Assembly (NCBI RefSeq): GCF_002967765.1
Contig: NZ_PUHY01000012.1
Span: 682,001-746,000, forward strand
DNA from: Blastopirellula marina
Lineage (GTDB): Bacteria; Planctomycetota; Planctomycetia; Pirellulales; Pirellulaceae
Direction: 5' to 3'
Length of the DNA: 64,000 bases
Shown piece by piece: positions 26,918-35,418 of the stretch (positions are counted from its first letter, which is position 1; every line of letters starts with the position of its first letter). The notes beneath the pieces are model-generated. The model worked only from the letters and a program-made list of their open reading frames with translations. It was not told the DNA's origin and did no database searches. A program made the translations under genes and the position numbers.

Positions 26918-28603
26918 ATGAACCAAAATTCCGCTACGCAAAGTGTTCCTGCACCTCAAATGGTCACCGGCGTTTCCATTGGGCAGTATCTGATCCGTCG
27001 CCTGCAGGAATACGGATTGAAGGACATCTTCGGCATCCCTGGCGACTACATTTTGACATTCTACAGCATGCTCGAAAAAAGTCCCATTAATGTCGTTGGC
27101 TGCACGCGCGAAGATTGTGCTGGCTTCGCTGCGGACGCTTACGCTCGAGTGAACGGTCTCGGTGCGGTTTGCGTCACTTACTGCGTTGGGGGACTGAGCA
27201 TTTGTAATAGCATCGCCGGCGCATACGCCGAGAAATCGCCAGTCGTTATCCTGACGGGTTCGCCAGGCCTACGAGAGCGGGGAAACAATCCGCTGCTACA
27301 CCACATGGTACGCGACTTCAGCACGCAGAAGGATGTCTTTGAGAAGCTTTGCATCGCCGGCGCCGAGTTGTCCGATCCGATCAGCGCCTTCCGAGAGATT
27401 GACCGCGTGCTCGATGCGGTCGTTCGATTTAAGCGGCCAGGCTACATCGAACTGCCGCGCGATATGGTCAATGTGGTCCCACATATCAGCCATGTATTTC
27501 CAACGGAGGTCTCGGCGAGTGATCCTCAAGTTCTGTCCGAAGCGGTCAGTGAAGCGCGACATTTGATCGAAAAGGCGGAGAAGCCAATCATTCTCGCCGG
27601 TGTCGAAATGCATCGCTTTCACCTTCAGGATGAGCTACTCGCCCTGGCCGAGCATACACAGATTCCGGTCGCAGCGACAATGCTGGGCAAAAGTGTCCTT
27701 CGCGAAACGCATCCCTTGTACGTCGGCCTTTATGAAGGCGCCCTGGGTCGCGAACAAGTGACACAATTCGTGGAAGAGAGCGATCTGGTGCTGTTGTTGG
27801 GGACGTTCATGACCGACATCAATCTGGGCGTCTTCACGGCGAATCTCGATCCAGGTAAGTGCATCTACGCAACCAGCGAACAGCTTAGGCTTAAGCATCA
27901 TCACTATCATGGGGTGACGCTCCCTGACTTTGTTCGAGAACTCGCGCAACAGAAAATTGCTGCCCCGGTTCGTCCACTGCCAGAAGGCATTCGAATGGGC
28001 ATGTCGCCAGTCGGAGAGGTGACCGATCAGCCGATTACCACGCAGCGGATGATGCAGATGATTAATCCACTGCTCGACGATGAAACCATTGTCGTCGCTG
28101 ACATCGGCGACTCGCTCTTCGCGGCAACGGAATTGGTCACGCGTGGTCGGAGCGAATTTTTGAGTCCCGCCTACTACACATCGATGGGCTTTGCGGTTCC
28201 GGCCACACTCGGCGCTCAAACGGCCAGGCGTGATGCGCGTATCTTGGCGGTCATTGGAGATGGAGCGTTTCAGATGACAGGCATGGAACTATCGACCATC
28301 ATTCGCCATGGCTACGATCCTGTTATCATCGTGTTGGATAACCATGGCTATGGTACCGAACGTTGGCTACATGCGGGGGATTGGAAGTACAACGAAATCC
28401 ATCCCTGGGCTTACAGCAAACTGCCCGAGTTTCTACGGGGTGGGACCGGATACGAGGTGAGTACCGAGAAAGAGTTTTACGCCGCACTCCATAAGGCCTG
28501 GGACGATCGTGAAGGAATGAGCATCATTCATGTTCACCTGCCGGAAAACGACGCCAGCCCGACACTTCACCGCTTGGGGCAACGACTAGGTGCGCGCGTT
28601 TAA
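26918..28603 (+). CDS. Thiamine-diphosphate 2-oxoacid decarboxylase (pyruvate/indolepyruvate decarboxylase-like)
   Basis: A 561-residue cytosolic enzyme that decarboxylates a 2-oxoacid to the aldehyde using ThDP and Mg2+. The ThDP-activating Glu is in TREDCAGFAADAYAR (residue ~65). The adjacent His pair characteristic of pyruvate/indolepyruvate decarboxylases is in LLHHMV (128-129), and the ThDP/Mg motif is GDGAFQMTG ... LDNHGYG. Length matches the family. The His pair argues against acetolactate synthase or benzaldehyde lyase. Whether pyruvate, indolepyruvate or another 2-oxoacid is the substrate cannot be settled by eye. It is the only gene of its direction here and converges on a disrupted gene. 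Confidence 0.88.
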   Translation: MNQNSATQSVPAPQMVTGVSIGQYLIRRLQEYGLKDIFGIPGDYILTFYSMLEKSPINVVGCTREDCAGFAADAYARVNGLGAVCVTYCVGGLSICNSIAGAYAEKSPVVILTGSPGLRERGNNPLLHHMVRDFSTQKDVFEKLCIAGAELSDPISAFREIDRVLDAVVRFKRPGYIELPRDMVNVVPHISHVFPTEVSASDPQVLSEAVSEARHLIEKAEKPIILAGVEMHRFHLQDELLALAEHTQIPVAATMLGKSVLRETHPLYVGLYEGALGREQVTQFVEESDLVLLLGTFMTDINLGVFTANLDPGKCIYATSEQLRLKHHHYHGVTLPDFVRELAQQKIAAPVRPLPEGIRMGMSPVGEVTDQPITTQRMMQMINPLLDDETIVVADIGDSLFAATELVTRGRSEFLSPAYYTSMGFAVPATLGAQTARRDARILAVIGDGAFQMTGMELSTIIRHGYDPVIIVLDNHGYGTERWLHAGDWKYNEIHPWAYSKLPEFLRGGTGYEVSTEKEFYAALHKAWDDREGMSIIHVHLPENDASPTLHRLGQRLGARV

Positions 28604-28619
28604 AGGGTCGTGAATCTGG

Positions 28620-29093
28620 TTAGCTCTTGAGTTGAGCGTGACGAAACAAGATCGCGTCACGGTAGCTCTCAACAAATTCTCTCGCTTTAGTAATCAGCGG
28701 TAGAACATCCCAATTGAATTCCGCCTCGGCGCGCTCTTGGCACTCGTCAAGAAGTTGCAACATCTCCGGAACCAACTTGGTCAAGTCAACTCTTTCGCTA
28801 TCCGTCACTTTGTTGGGATTGGTCAGCCATGAATCCATTACCAAGTTGAAGGAAATGTACATGTAGGCAAACTCCGAAAAAGTCCATCGACGACCAGTGG
28901 CACGAGAATTCCAGGATTGATCGATGGGCTTGTTACGAAGGTCGGAACAGGCTATCTCTCGACCAACGCAAACATCGCGAGCCTAGCTGTGAACGAATAG
29001 TGCGACAATCGCTGGGTGATCGGAATCGTACCGATCGAAGAGCGGAAAATTCGCGGGATCAATATTCGGACGTTTCAATCTGTTACGAGCCAT
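28620..29093 (-). pseudogene. Small protein gene interrupted by an in-frame amber codon
   Basis: From ATG 29093 the frame reads 36 codons (MARNRLKRPNIDPANFPLFD ... ALFVHS), then a TAG at 28983-28985, and continues without another stop for 120 codons to 28620. The second part opens with ARDVCVGREIACSDLRNKP and runs on through GRRWTFSEFAYMYISF. The sequence on both sides looks protein-like and in one frame, so the parts probably come from a single 156-residue protein. The downstream ATG at 28862 would give only 80 residues. No family is recognised. The interruption could be a nonsense mutation, readthrough or a base error. Confidence 0.6.
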
Positions 29094-29342
29094 GATGAGA
29101 TTTCGTTATTGATTCGTCGATTAAACGAAGTAATTCTCTGATGGGTGTGTATTGCATCAAATTCGTAATGAGGGTTTGTTCACGTTTTGACTTCTTTCAC
29201 CGATCGATCGTACGCTTGTTAAATACCTTGCGGAAGACAGCTGAGTCAACGAGAGAGGACTCATTCTCGAATGATTCCTGCGATCGCGAATACCATGCGA
29301 ATTAGCTATCCGTTAAATCGAAATCAGAAAGAGAGAAATCTC

Positions 29343-30338
29343 ATGCCAGGTTTGTTGCTGAAAGCACTGAAAACACCCTTGGAACTTTCCGACTATGATC
29401 TTGGCGCGCTTAAGCCGGGATATGCCAAGGTGGCCCTCAAAGCGGCTGCTCTGAATCACCGTGACTATTGGATCACTCAGGGGCTTTATCCGGGGATCGA
29501 GTTGCCGAAGGTGCTTGGTTCCGATGGGGCAGGGGTCGTGGTTCAAGTGGGACAATCGGCTGATGAAACCTGGCTTGATCAAGAGGTTATCATTAACCCT
29601 GGCTGGGATTGGGGGACGACCGAGGCAGCACAAGCGGCCGACTTCACAATTCTGGGTATGCCGCACAACGGAACGTTCAGCTCGCATATTCATGTCCCCG
29701 TCGAGACCCTGCGCGCTAAGCCAAAACATTTGAGCTGGGAAGAAGCGGCCGCGTTGCCGTTGGCTGGTGTCACCGCGTTTCGTGCTACGATGTCGCAAGG
29801 ACAGTTGCGACCAGGAGAAAAAGTCTTGGTTAGCGGAATTGGAGGCGGCGTGGCGACGTTGGCTCTTCAGTTTTCTGTCGCGGTTGGTGCAGACGTCGCC
29901 GTAACATCTTCGAGTGAAGCGAAGTTGGCCCGTGCGAAAGAACTCGGCGCGACGGCGGGCTTCAACTACCGCGAAGAAGGCTGGACAGCCAAGGCGGCCG
30001 AGTCCTTTGGATCCCCCAACCTGATCATCGATAGCGCGGCAGGGAAGGGGTATGCCAACCTGGTCGAACTGGCGGCACCAGGTGGTCGCATTGTGAATTA
30101 CGGTGCCACGACCGGGCCACCGGAGAAGCTTGATATGTTCAAGTTATTCTGGAAGCAATTGAAACTGATCGGATCGACGATGGGATCGCCTGCCGATTTT
30201 CGAGGAATGTTGGACCTCGTTGACAAGCATGAGATTCGGCCGGTAATCGATCAGGTGTACAGCCTCGCCCAAGGAAATGAGGCGCTCGCCCGCATGGAGC
30301 AAGGAGAGCAGTTCGGCAAGATTGTTTTGCGGATATGA
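29343..30338 (+). CDS. MDR-type NAD(P)H:quinone oxidoreductase / zinc-less alcohol dehydrogenase homolog
   Basis: A 331-residue medium-chain dehydrogenase/reductase. It has ALNHRDYWITQG and LGSDGAGVVV of the GroES-like catalytic domain, LPLAGVTAFRA and the Rossmann motif VLVSGIGGGVATLALQ. The structural-zinc cysteines and the catalytic zinc Cys/His set are absent, as in quinone-oxidoreductase-type members. ATG 29343 follows an AGAGAGAAA site; the upstream ATG at 29271 would add residues without conserved sequence. It is followed by an ArsR-type regulator and an aldo-keto reductase on the same strand, suggesting a regulated redox or detoxification group (inference). Confidence 0.86.
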   Translation: MPGLLLKALKTPLELSDYDLGALKPGYAKVALKAAALNHRDYWITQGLYPGIELPKVLGSDGAGVVVQVGQSADETWLDQEVIINPGWDWGTTEAAQAADFTILGMPHNGTFSSHIHVPVETLRAKPKHLSWEEAAALPLAGVTAFRATMSQGQLRPGEKVLVSGIGGGVATLALQFSVAVGADVAVTSSSEAKLARAKELGATAGFNYREEGWTAKAAESFGSPNLIIDSAAGKGYANLVELAAPGGRIVNYGATTGPPEKLDMFKLFWKQLKLIGSTMGSPADFRGMLDLVDKHEIRPVIDQVYSLAQGNEALARMEQGEQFGKIVLRI

Positions 30339-30365
30339 CCGAGCAGATGATGCCCGTCATTGACT

Positions 30366-30381
30366 TATGCATATAAGCATA
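30366..30381. promoter_or_regulatory. Inverted repeat upstream of the ArsR-type regulator (candidate operator)
   Basis: TATGC-ATATAA-GCATA is a 5-bp perfect inverted repeat with a 6-nt AT-rich spacer, 15 bp before the chosen start of the regulator. Size and AT-rich palindromic form fit known ArsR/SmtB operators, which suggests autoregulation. This is inference. Confidence 0.45.
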
Positions 30382-30395
30382 TACACTTCCAGGCA

Positions 30396-30695
30396 ATGAA
30401 CGTGGAAATGGAACAGCTCGCGCTTGTCGCCCAGGCTCTTTCCGAGCCGGTGAGGCTTCGTATTCTGGCGCTGTTGCCGGCTGAGATCAAATGCGAAGAG
30501 ATGTACAACGTTTCGGAGTTGGCCGAAGAGTTGGGCATATCGCAGCCGGTTGTCTCGCGGCATTTGGCCATGCTAAAACGCTCTGGCTTGGTGACCTGCG
30601 AGCGGATGTGTCAGAGCGTCTACTACGCCATCGATCGGCAGAAAGCGGCCCAGTCGGTTGCTGAGTTCGCTCGATTACTCCAAACGGACGAGTAG
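30396..30695 (+). CDS. ArsR-family winged-helix transcriptional regulator
   Basis: A 99-residue DNA-binding protein. It has the family opening LVAQALSEPVRLRILALLP, then the helix-turn-helix YNVSELAEELGISQPVVSRHLAMLKRSGLV, and the wing with YYAID. A Cys in the segment EIKCEEMYNVSEL matches the position of the metal-binding ELCVCDL motif of ArsR, but the second Cys of that motif is missing, so metal sensing is uncertain; CERMC lies later. ATG 30396 is chosen as the start closest to the conserved domain; TTG 30360 would extend across the palindrome. Confidence 0.87.
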   Translation: MNVEMEQLALVAQALSEPVRLRILALLPAEIKCEEMYNVSELAEELGISQPVVSRHLAMLKRSGLVTCERMCQSVYYAIDRQKAAQSVAEFARLLQTDE

Positions 30696-30750
30696 TACCA
30701 GTCCGCGTGGTTCTTCAATCGTTGCGATTCAATCCCTCAGGAGATACTTC

Positions 30751-31779
30751 ATGCAAATGCGTAACCTTGGATCCTCTGGAATTCCCGCCTCTGTCGTTGC
30801 TTTCGGTGCTTGGGCAATCGGTGGCTGGACTTGGGGGGGGGCGGACGAGAAGGAATCGATCGCGGCGATTCATGCCTTTCTCGATGCAGGCGGCAACTTG
30901 ATCGACACTGCGCCGATGTACGGTTTCGGTGTGAGCGAAGAAGTAGTCGGCAAGGCAATTGCAGACCGTCGTGACAAAGTGGTTCTCGCAACCAAATGCA
31001 GTATGCGTTGGGACTTGAACGACGAGCAAAAGAGGCGAGCTACTAAGCGGTTTTCAACCACCAAAGATAACGTCGACTGGACGGGCGAAAAGACGGATGA
31101 CAGCTTCGATGTTTACATTTACAGCGGCAAGGATGGCATTCGAGAAGAAGTCGAGCGAAGCCTCAAACGGCTGAAAACCGACGTGATCGATCTCTATCAA
31201 ACGCACTGGCAGATGGACGACACACCAATTCAAGAGCGGATGGAAACGCTGATGGAATTGAAGAAGGAAGGAAAGATCCGTGCCATCGGTGTCTGTAATG
31301 CCACGCAGGAAGAGATGAACGCCTACCGACAGTTTGGTCAGTTGGATACCGATCAAGAAAAGTACTCGATGCTGGATCGAGATTTGGAATCAACCAATTT
31401 AGCCTACTGCGACAAAGAGAACCTGGCATTCCTCGCCTATAGTCCTCTGAGCCAAGGTTTGCTGACTGGAAAGATCACCGCCGACCGCAAGTACGATGAA
31501 GGGGATCAACGGAACTTCAAAGATCGCTTCAAGCCCGATAACGTGAAGAAGGTTCAAGCGATGCTCGACCCGATGCGGCCGATTGCTGAGAAGCACGATG
31601 CCACGTTAGCCCAGGTGACGATGGCCTGGACTTTGGCGCAAACCGGCTGCTCGCATGTCCTGTGTGGTGCTCGCACTCCACAGCAAGCAGTCGACAACGC
31701 CAAGGCAGGTAGCATCGAACTGTCCGCAGACGAGTTGGCTACCATTTCTCAGGCAGTGGAAGGCTACGAAGGCGTTTAA
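30751..31779 (+). CDS. Aldo/keto reductase
   Basis: A 342-residue NADPH-dependent oxidoreductase with a TIM-barrel fold. The catalytic tetrad is visible: Asp52 and Tyr57 in NLIDTAPMYG, Lys82 in LATKCSM and His152 in YQTHWQ. The cofactor end shows AYSPLSQGLLTGK and LCGARTPQQAVDNAKA. AGGAG lies 8 nt before ATG 30751, which decides the start. It resembles the YajO/general-stress AKR branch. It follows the ArsR-type gene by 55 bp and may be under its control. Confidence 0.9.
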   Translation: MQMRNLGSSGIPASVVAFGAWAIGGWTWGGADEKESIAAIHAFLDAGGNLIDTAPMYGFGVSEEVVGKAIADRRDKVVLATKCSMRWDLNDEQKRRATKRFSTTKDNVDWTGEKTDDSFDVYIYSGKDGIREEVERSLKRLKTDVIDLYQTHWQMDDTPIQERMETLMELKKEGKIRAIGVCNATQEEMNAYRQFGQLDTDQEKYSMLDRDLESTNLAYCDKENLAFLAYSPLSQGLLTGKITADRKYDEGDQRNFKDRFKPDNVKKVQAMLDPMRPIAEKHDATLAQVTMAWTLAQTGCSHVLCGARTPQQAVDNAKAGSIELSADELATISQAVEGYEGV

Positions 31780-31819
31780 TCGATTCCGCTGAAATTCTAC
31801 AAATTCGCAGTTATGGAAA

Positions 31820-31856
31820 GTGGCGTTTTGTCGGGCCCAAAATGGCAAAACGCCAC
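31820..31856. terminator. Strong hairpin after the aldo/keto reductase
   Basis: GTGGCGTTTTG pairs perfectly with CAAAACGCCAC (11 bp) across a 15-nt loop, about 40 bp after the stop codon. No U-tract follows, so it may be a Rho-dependent or mRNA-stabilising 3' structure. Confidence 0.6.
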
Positions 31857-32403
31857 CAATTCCTTCTTCATTTGACCGCCTCTAAACCGCTCTATGTCAC
31901 ACGATGATGGTGTCGACAGAATGGAGATTTGGTCTGTCTCTCCAGGTTGTTTCTGCATTAAGTCGGTCAAGGCTAGAAACCACCCTTACAGGTGGTCATT
32001 GTAAATGGCTAGCACCCTTTAGAGTGACAATCTAAGATACAAGAAATGCGCGAAAACCTACATTAGGGCGCGATATTTCACGGGAAATTACTTTAAAGGC
32101 GGTCTTTTTGTCGTAATTTTCAATGAAATGGAAATCAATTTCGTTGTGCGAAAATCGGAAAGTGTGTTTAATCCTGATGTGAAATAACAAAGGGATTGAT
32201 TCTTGTTTCGTTCTGAGAGTGTTTTCTCCTAGCCTCTCGCTCCGAATTTTTGCTCTAAATTCGGGCGATCCTTTCGAAGCGATCCGGTGTTAATTCACGT
32301 TACGCGATTCCGACAGCCGGTACGCTCGATTCGCGAGCGGAGGTTATCGGAATTCGTGCGCGCTTTTCCCATCTTTTCATCCTTTCGTCTTCTGGAGCAT
32401 CGC
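31857..32403. other. Gene-free upstream region of the DUF1559 module
   Basis: About 550 AT-rich bp with no gene I can support. The open frame runs back from the DUF1559 start to a GTG at 32287, but that stretch lacks conserved sequence. It probably holds the promoter and a long leader for the downstream pair. Confidence 0.45.
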
Positions 32404-33303
32404 ATGATGTTACCGCGCCTGTCTCGTTCTCGGTATGGTTTCACGCTGGTGGAACTGTTGGTCGTTATCGCGATCATTGGTGTCTTGATCGCCCTATTGT
32501 TGCCTGCGGTCCAGCAAGCTCGTGAAGCCGCTCGACGTAATTCGTGCAGCAACCAAATGAAACAAATTGGTTTGGCTTTGCACAATTATCACGACACCTA
32601 TAAGTCGTTCCCGTATGGTTCGGTTCACTTCACGGCCCAGTCCAACCCGGTAGGTTGGCACTACGCTATTTTGCCGTTCATCGAACAGAACGCTTTGTAC
32701 GAACAAGGTGATCCATCGATCGCTTACAACAGCGGCGTCAATGCTCCAATGCGAGAAATGCGGATGGAGGCTTACCTCTGCCCAAGTTCCAGCAGCAAGG
32801 CAGAAAAGGCGGATGATAATACCGCCCACTTCACGACCCATTACTACGGAATCATGGGCCCAACGGGTACCAATCCGCAGTCTGGTACCAATTACAAAGA
32901 AAACACCAACGGCAGCCACGGTGGATTTTCGCAGGAAGGTATCTTCTACTTTAACGAACGTCGTACGTTTGCTGACCTCTTGGACGGTACCAGCAACACG
33001 TTCATGGTTGGCGAAATCTCGTGGGCCGAACGTAACGGCAACTCGACTCGTTATCGCCCATGGAACCGTGGTGGTCAGTTGAATCAGTTCATGGCCCCGT
33101 GCAAGAACGTTGCGAACCCAATCAACTCGGACTATACCGCGCTGTTCAACGACATGAGCTACGGCAGCAATCACCCAGGTGGCTGCCAGTTCGTCATGGG
33201 TGATGCCTCGGTTCACTTCGTTCCAGAAGTGGTCGACTACAACATCTACCTGTCGACGGCAAGCACATCGGGAAGCGAAACGAAGACGATCCAAAACCAG
33301 TAA
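32404..33303 (+). CDS. DUF1559 pseudopilin-like protein
   Basis: A 299-residue exported protein of the planctomycete-abundant DUF1559 (SBP_bac_10) family. It starts with a type-IV-pilin-like leader: basic RLSRSRY, cleavage motif G|FTLVE with the Glu5 equivalent, and a long hydrophobic helix ending in [12 protein letters not shown]. The middle has FPYGSVHF and [11 protein letters not shown]; the end has [11 protein letters not shown] and [19 protein letters not shown], the family's two hallmark blocks. A prepilin peptidase would be needed for processing. GGAG lies 6 nt before ATG 32404. It is followed by a small lipoprotein gene, an arrangement repeated twice more in the window. Confidence 0.92.
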   Translation: MMLPRLSRSRYGFTLVELLVVIAIIGVLIALLLPAVQQAREAARRNSCSNQMKQIGLALHNYHDTYKSFPYGSVHFTAQSNPVGWHYAILPFIEQNALYEQGDPSIAYNSGVNAPMREMRMEAYLCPSSSSKAEKADDNTAHFTTHYYGIMGPTGTNPQSGTNYKENTNGSHGGFSQEGIFYFNERRTFADLLDGTSNTFMVGEISWAERNGNSTRYRPWNRGGQLNQFMAPCKNVANPINSDYTALFNDMSYGSNHPGGCQFVMGDASVHFVPEVVDYNIYLSTASTSGSETKTIQNQ

Positions 33304-33341
33304 CGTCTTCGCAGCAGATTCAGAAAGGACGATCTCTTCTC

Positions 33342-33746
33342 ATGAAGTTTTATTCGACATTGATGGGTACCTTGCTGGTTGCTTGCCTGTTGGCAACAAC
33401 CGGATGTGGTGAAAAGGCTCCGGAAGGCTATTCCGTCTCGGGAACCGTTTCCCACAAGGGCAGTCCCGTCTCCCGGGGAACGATCATGTTCGCTCCGGAT
33501 GCTTCCGCAGGGAACTCTGGTCCGGCAATGATGTACCAAATCGTCGACGGAAAATACCAGGAAAACCCGGAGGACCCGAAACGTCACAAGGGTGGCGCGT
33601 ATCAAGTCCGCATCAATGGATTCGATGGCAACGCCGATCCTGGTGCCGAACTGCCGATGGGCAAACCGTTGTTCAAGGAATACACGACCAAGGTCGAGCT
33701 TCCGACTTCGGATGCGCCCAACACGGACTTTGAGATAAAGAAGTAA
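33342..33746 (+). CDS. Small lipoprotein, carboxypeptidase-regulatory-like fold
   Basis: A 134-residue lipoprotein. The leader MKFYSTLMGTLLVACLLATTGC ends in a lipobox-like TTGC. The mature part opens with YSVSGTVSHKGSPVSRGTIMFAPD, the strand pattern of transthyretin/carboxypeptidase regulatory-like beta-sandwiches, and continues with YQVRINGFDG. It lies 38 bp after the DUF1559 gene in the same direction. The partner relation is inferred from the recurring gene order; function is unknown. Confidence 0.82.
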   Translation: MKFYSTLMGTLLVACLLATTGCGEKAPEGYSVSGTVSHKGSPVSRGTIMFAPDASAGNSGPAMMYQIVDGKYQENPEDPKRHKGGAYQVRINGFDGNADPGAELPMGKPLFKEYTTKVELPTSDAPNTDFEIKK

Positions 33747-33875
33747 ACTCCAAGGGTATCGAGTCGATTCCCTGATATTGAGGGATGGTTCCGAGTGCTT
33801 TCTGCGATGACTCTAGTCAAGTCATCTCAGGCACCTGGGGCCGTCCCTCAATTCTTTTCTTGGATGTGCATGGCT

Positions 33876-34268
33876 CTAACTTTTGACTTCGCCAAAGGGG
33901 GAGGCAATCACCACGATATACCCGTCCAGGTCGCGAACCCAAATCTCACGATGTTGTGCGTTCGGATTCACCAACGGACCATCGACGATGTCGGCCGACA
34001 TCGCCCTGGCTCGCTCGACGGTGGCATCAAATTCGTCCGTTTCAAACCATAACAGCGATCCATTTCCATATGGCTTTTTCTGGGGATCGCCCATATGCGG
34101 ATGTTCGTGGGCTTCCCAACGATGTAGCTGCAGGATGAGCACCTGTTGATTTGTAACGATCATCTCGTACTCATCTCCGCCGTGCCCACTTTGGCAGCCC
34201 ATTATTTGTTGATACCAGCGACTACTCGCTTCAACGTCATGGACTGCGATCATTGGTTGCGGACGCAT
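33876..34268 (-). CDS. VOC (glyoxalase/bleomycin-resistance) superfamily protein
   Basis: A 130-residue single-module pair of beta-alpha-beta-beta-beta units. It begins MIAVHDVEASSRWYQQIMGC, has VLILQLHRW, then LLWFETDEFDATVERA and the C-terminal REIWVRDLDGYIVVIASPFG. Potential metal ligands are His in AVHDVEA, a His/Glu in the centre (HEHPHMG) and Glu in REIWVRD. Specific substrate unknown. Its 5' end lies ~90 bp from the divergent secreted-protein gene. Confidence 0.84.
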   Translation of the reverse strand: MRPQPMIAVHDVEASSRWYQQIMGCQSGHGGDEYEMIVTNQQVLILQLHRWEAHEHPHMGDPQKKPYGNGSLLWFETDEFDATVERARAMSADIVDGPLVNPNAQHREIWVRDLDGYIVVIASPFGEVKS

Positions 34269-34361
34269 GAAGATAACCTGGTGGATGGAACAAATAAAAT
34301 GCAGACATTCATGAATTTCGTTAGGCTAGCAAGTTGTCACTTGATCTCAAGGAGAAAGTTG

Positions 34362-35405
34362 ATGACTGAAAGGGCGTTACTCTATGCGTTTTCGTTATGG
34401 CTGGCGGTTACTGCGATCGCGTTTCCGACAATGGCCGACGAATACCAACTTGCCGATCGCTTTCAAATCCCTTCGCAAGGGCATATGAAGATTCATCACG
34501 GCTTATCGCAAGAGTTCCGTACAAAGCCAATTCAATCGGAAGCTGACCTACTTGCGTTGCACCGGCAAATCGCCAACGTTCCATTTGATAAAGAAGCGAT
34601 CACTTCCTGGGAATTTCTTGAACAAGCGGGAATGAAGCGAATCGAACCAATTGCTGGCTCCAATCCCCTCGATTCGAAGCGCTTAAGTGTGTGGCGGGTT
34701 GCGACGATTGACTTCGATCGGGAACGATTTGCCCAGCGTGAAGGGTTCGATCAATTTGAAATCGTTCAGGTCGAAACGCCCGTGTCGAATGTCAACGTCT
34801 CGCGTCATCCGATGAATACGCAAATCAACCATTCCAATCCCTTGCGGAAAACGGTCGTCCGTCGATTCGACGTGGACCAAGTTCTTTCACGTTCAGCAAG
34901 GTTGCTGGACGAACCATTTGATGTTGATATGCGCCACGGAAGACAACTGATTGAGTTTTCGCTTGAGAAGGTATTTTGGAAGTTAGCAGCGCACCCCGAT
35001 CGCGATTTGATTGAGGCACGTCTGTCGGAATCAAAGAATCGACGTGGTATCTTCAACTTCACCTTGCATTGGTATCACCAACCACCTGCCAGTAAAAATG
35101 GAATGTGGATACCGAAACTAACTGCCCGATTTTCACGGACTAAGACGCCCGTGTACCCTGGCGACAAAGCAACGTATCGGGTCGAAGCCTATATTATCGA
35201 GGAAGCCGACTTCGACAAGGAAGTCAACGCCGATGCGTTCCTGGTACCGATCCACCGTGGTGAGACTTACGTCCACACCGATGGTAGCAATCGTGATGTG
35301 ATGCGCGTACCAAGTTACGTAAAAGACATCGCCAATTCGTCTCCGGGCACGGTGATCGAGAGGATGAAGATCGAGGCGGAGAATCAACGTAACGGACGAT
35401 TTTAG
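34362..35405 (+). CDS. Secreted protein of unknown function, paralog A
   Basis: A 347-residue exported protein; the signal peptide is RALLYAFSLWLAVTAIAFPTMA. AAGGAG 7 nt before ATG 34362 decides the start; the frame otherwise runs into the divergent VOC gene. It shares with the next gene the blocks ADRFQIPSQGH, WRVATIDFDRERFAQRE, LHWYHQPPASKNGMWIPKL and PIHRGETYVH, so the two are tandem duplicates. No known domain or active site is recognised; composition suggests an all-beta fold. Confidence 0.74.
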   Translation: MTERALLYAFSLWLAVTAIAFPTMADEYQLADRFQIPSQGHMKIHHGLSQEFRTKPIQSEADLLALHRQIANVPFDKEAITSWEFLEQAGMKRIEPIAGSNPLDSKRLSVWRVATIDFDRERFAQREGFDQFEIVQVETPVSNVNVSRHPMNTQINHSNPLRKTVVRRFDVDQVLSRSARLLDEPFDVDMRHGRQLIEFSLEKVFWKLAAHPDRDLIEARLSESKNRRGIFNFTLHWYHQPPASKNGMWIPKLTARFSRTKTPVYPGDKATYRVEAYIIEEADFDKEVNADAFLVPIHRGETYVHTDGSNRDVMRVPSYVKDIANSSPGTVIERMKIEAENQRNGRF

Positions 35406-35418
35406 AAGGAAATCACGT

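Noticed and set aside
27635-28219. 194-residue - strand frame inside the decarboxylase gene
   Set aside because: Antisense shadow of a conserved thiamine-diphosphate enzyme.
34146-34361. N-terminal extension of secreted paralog A
   Set aside because: It overlaps the divergent VOC gene; the AAGGAG site and signal peptide place the start at 34362.
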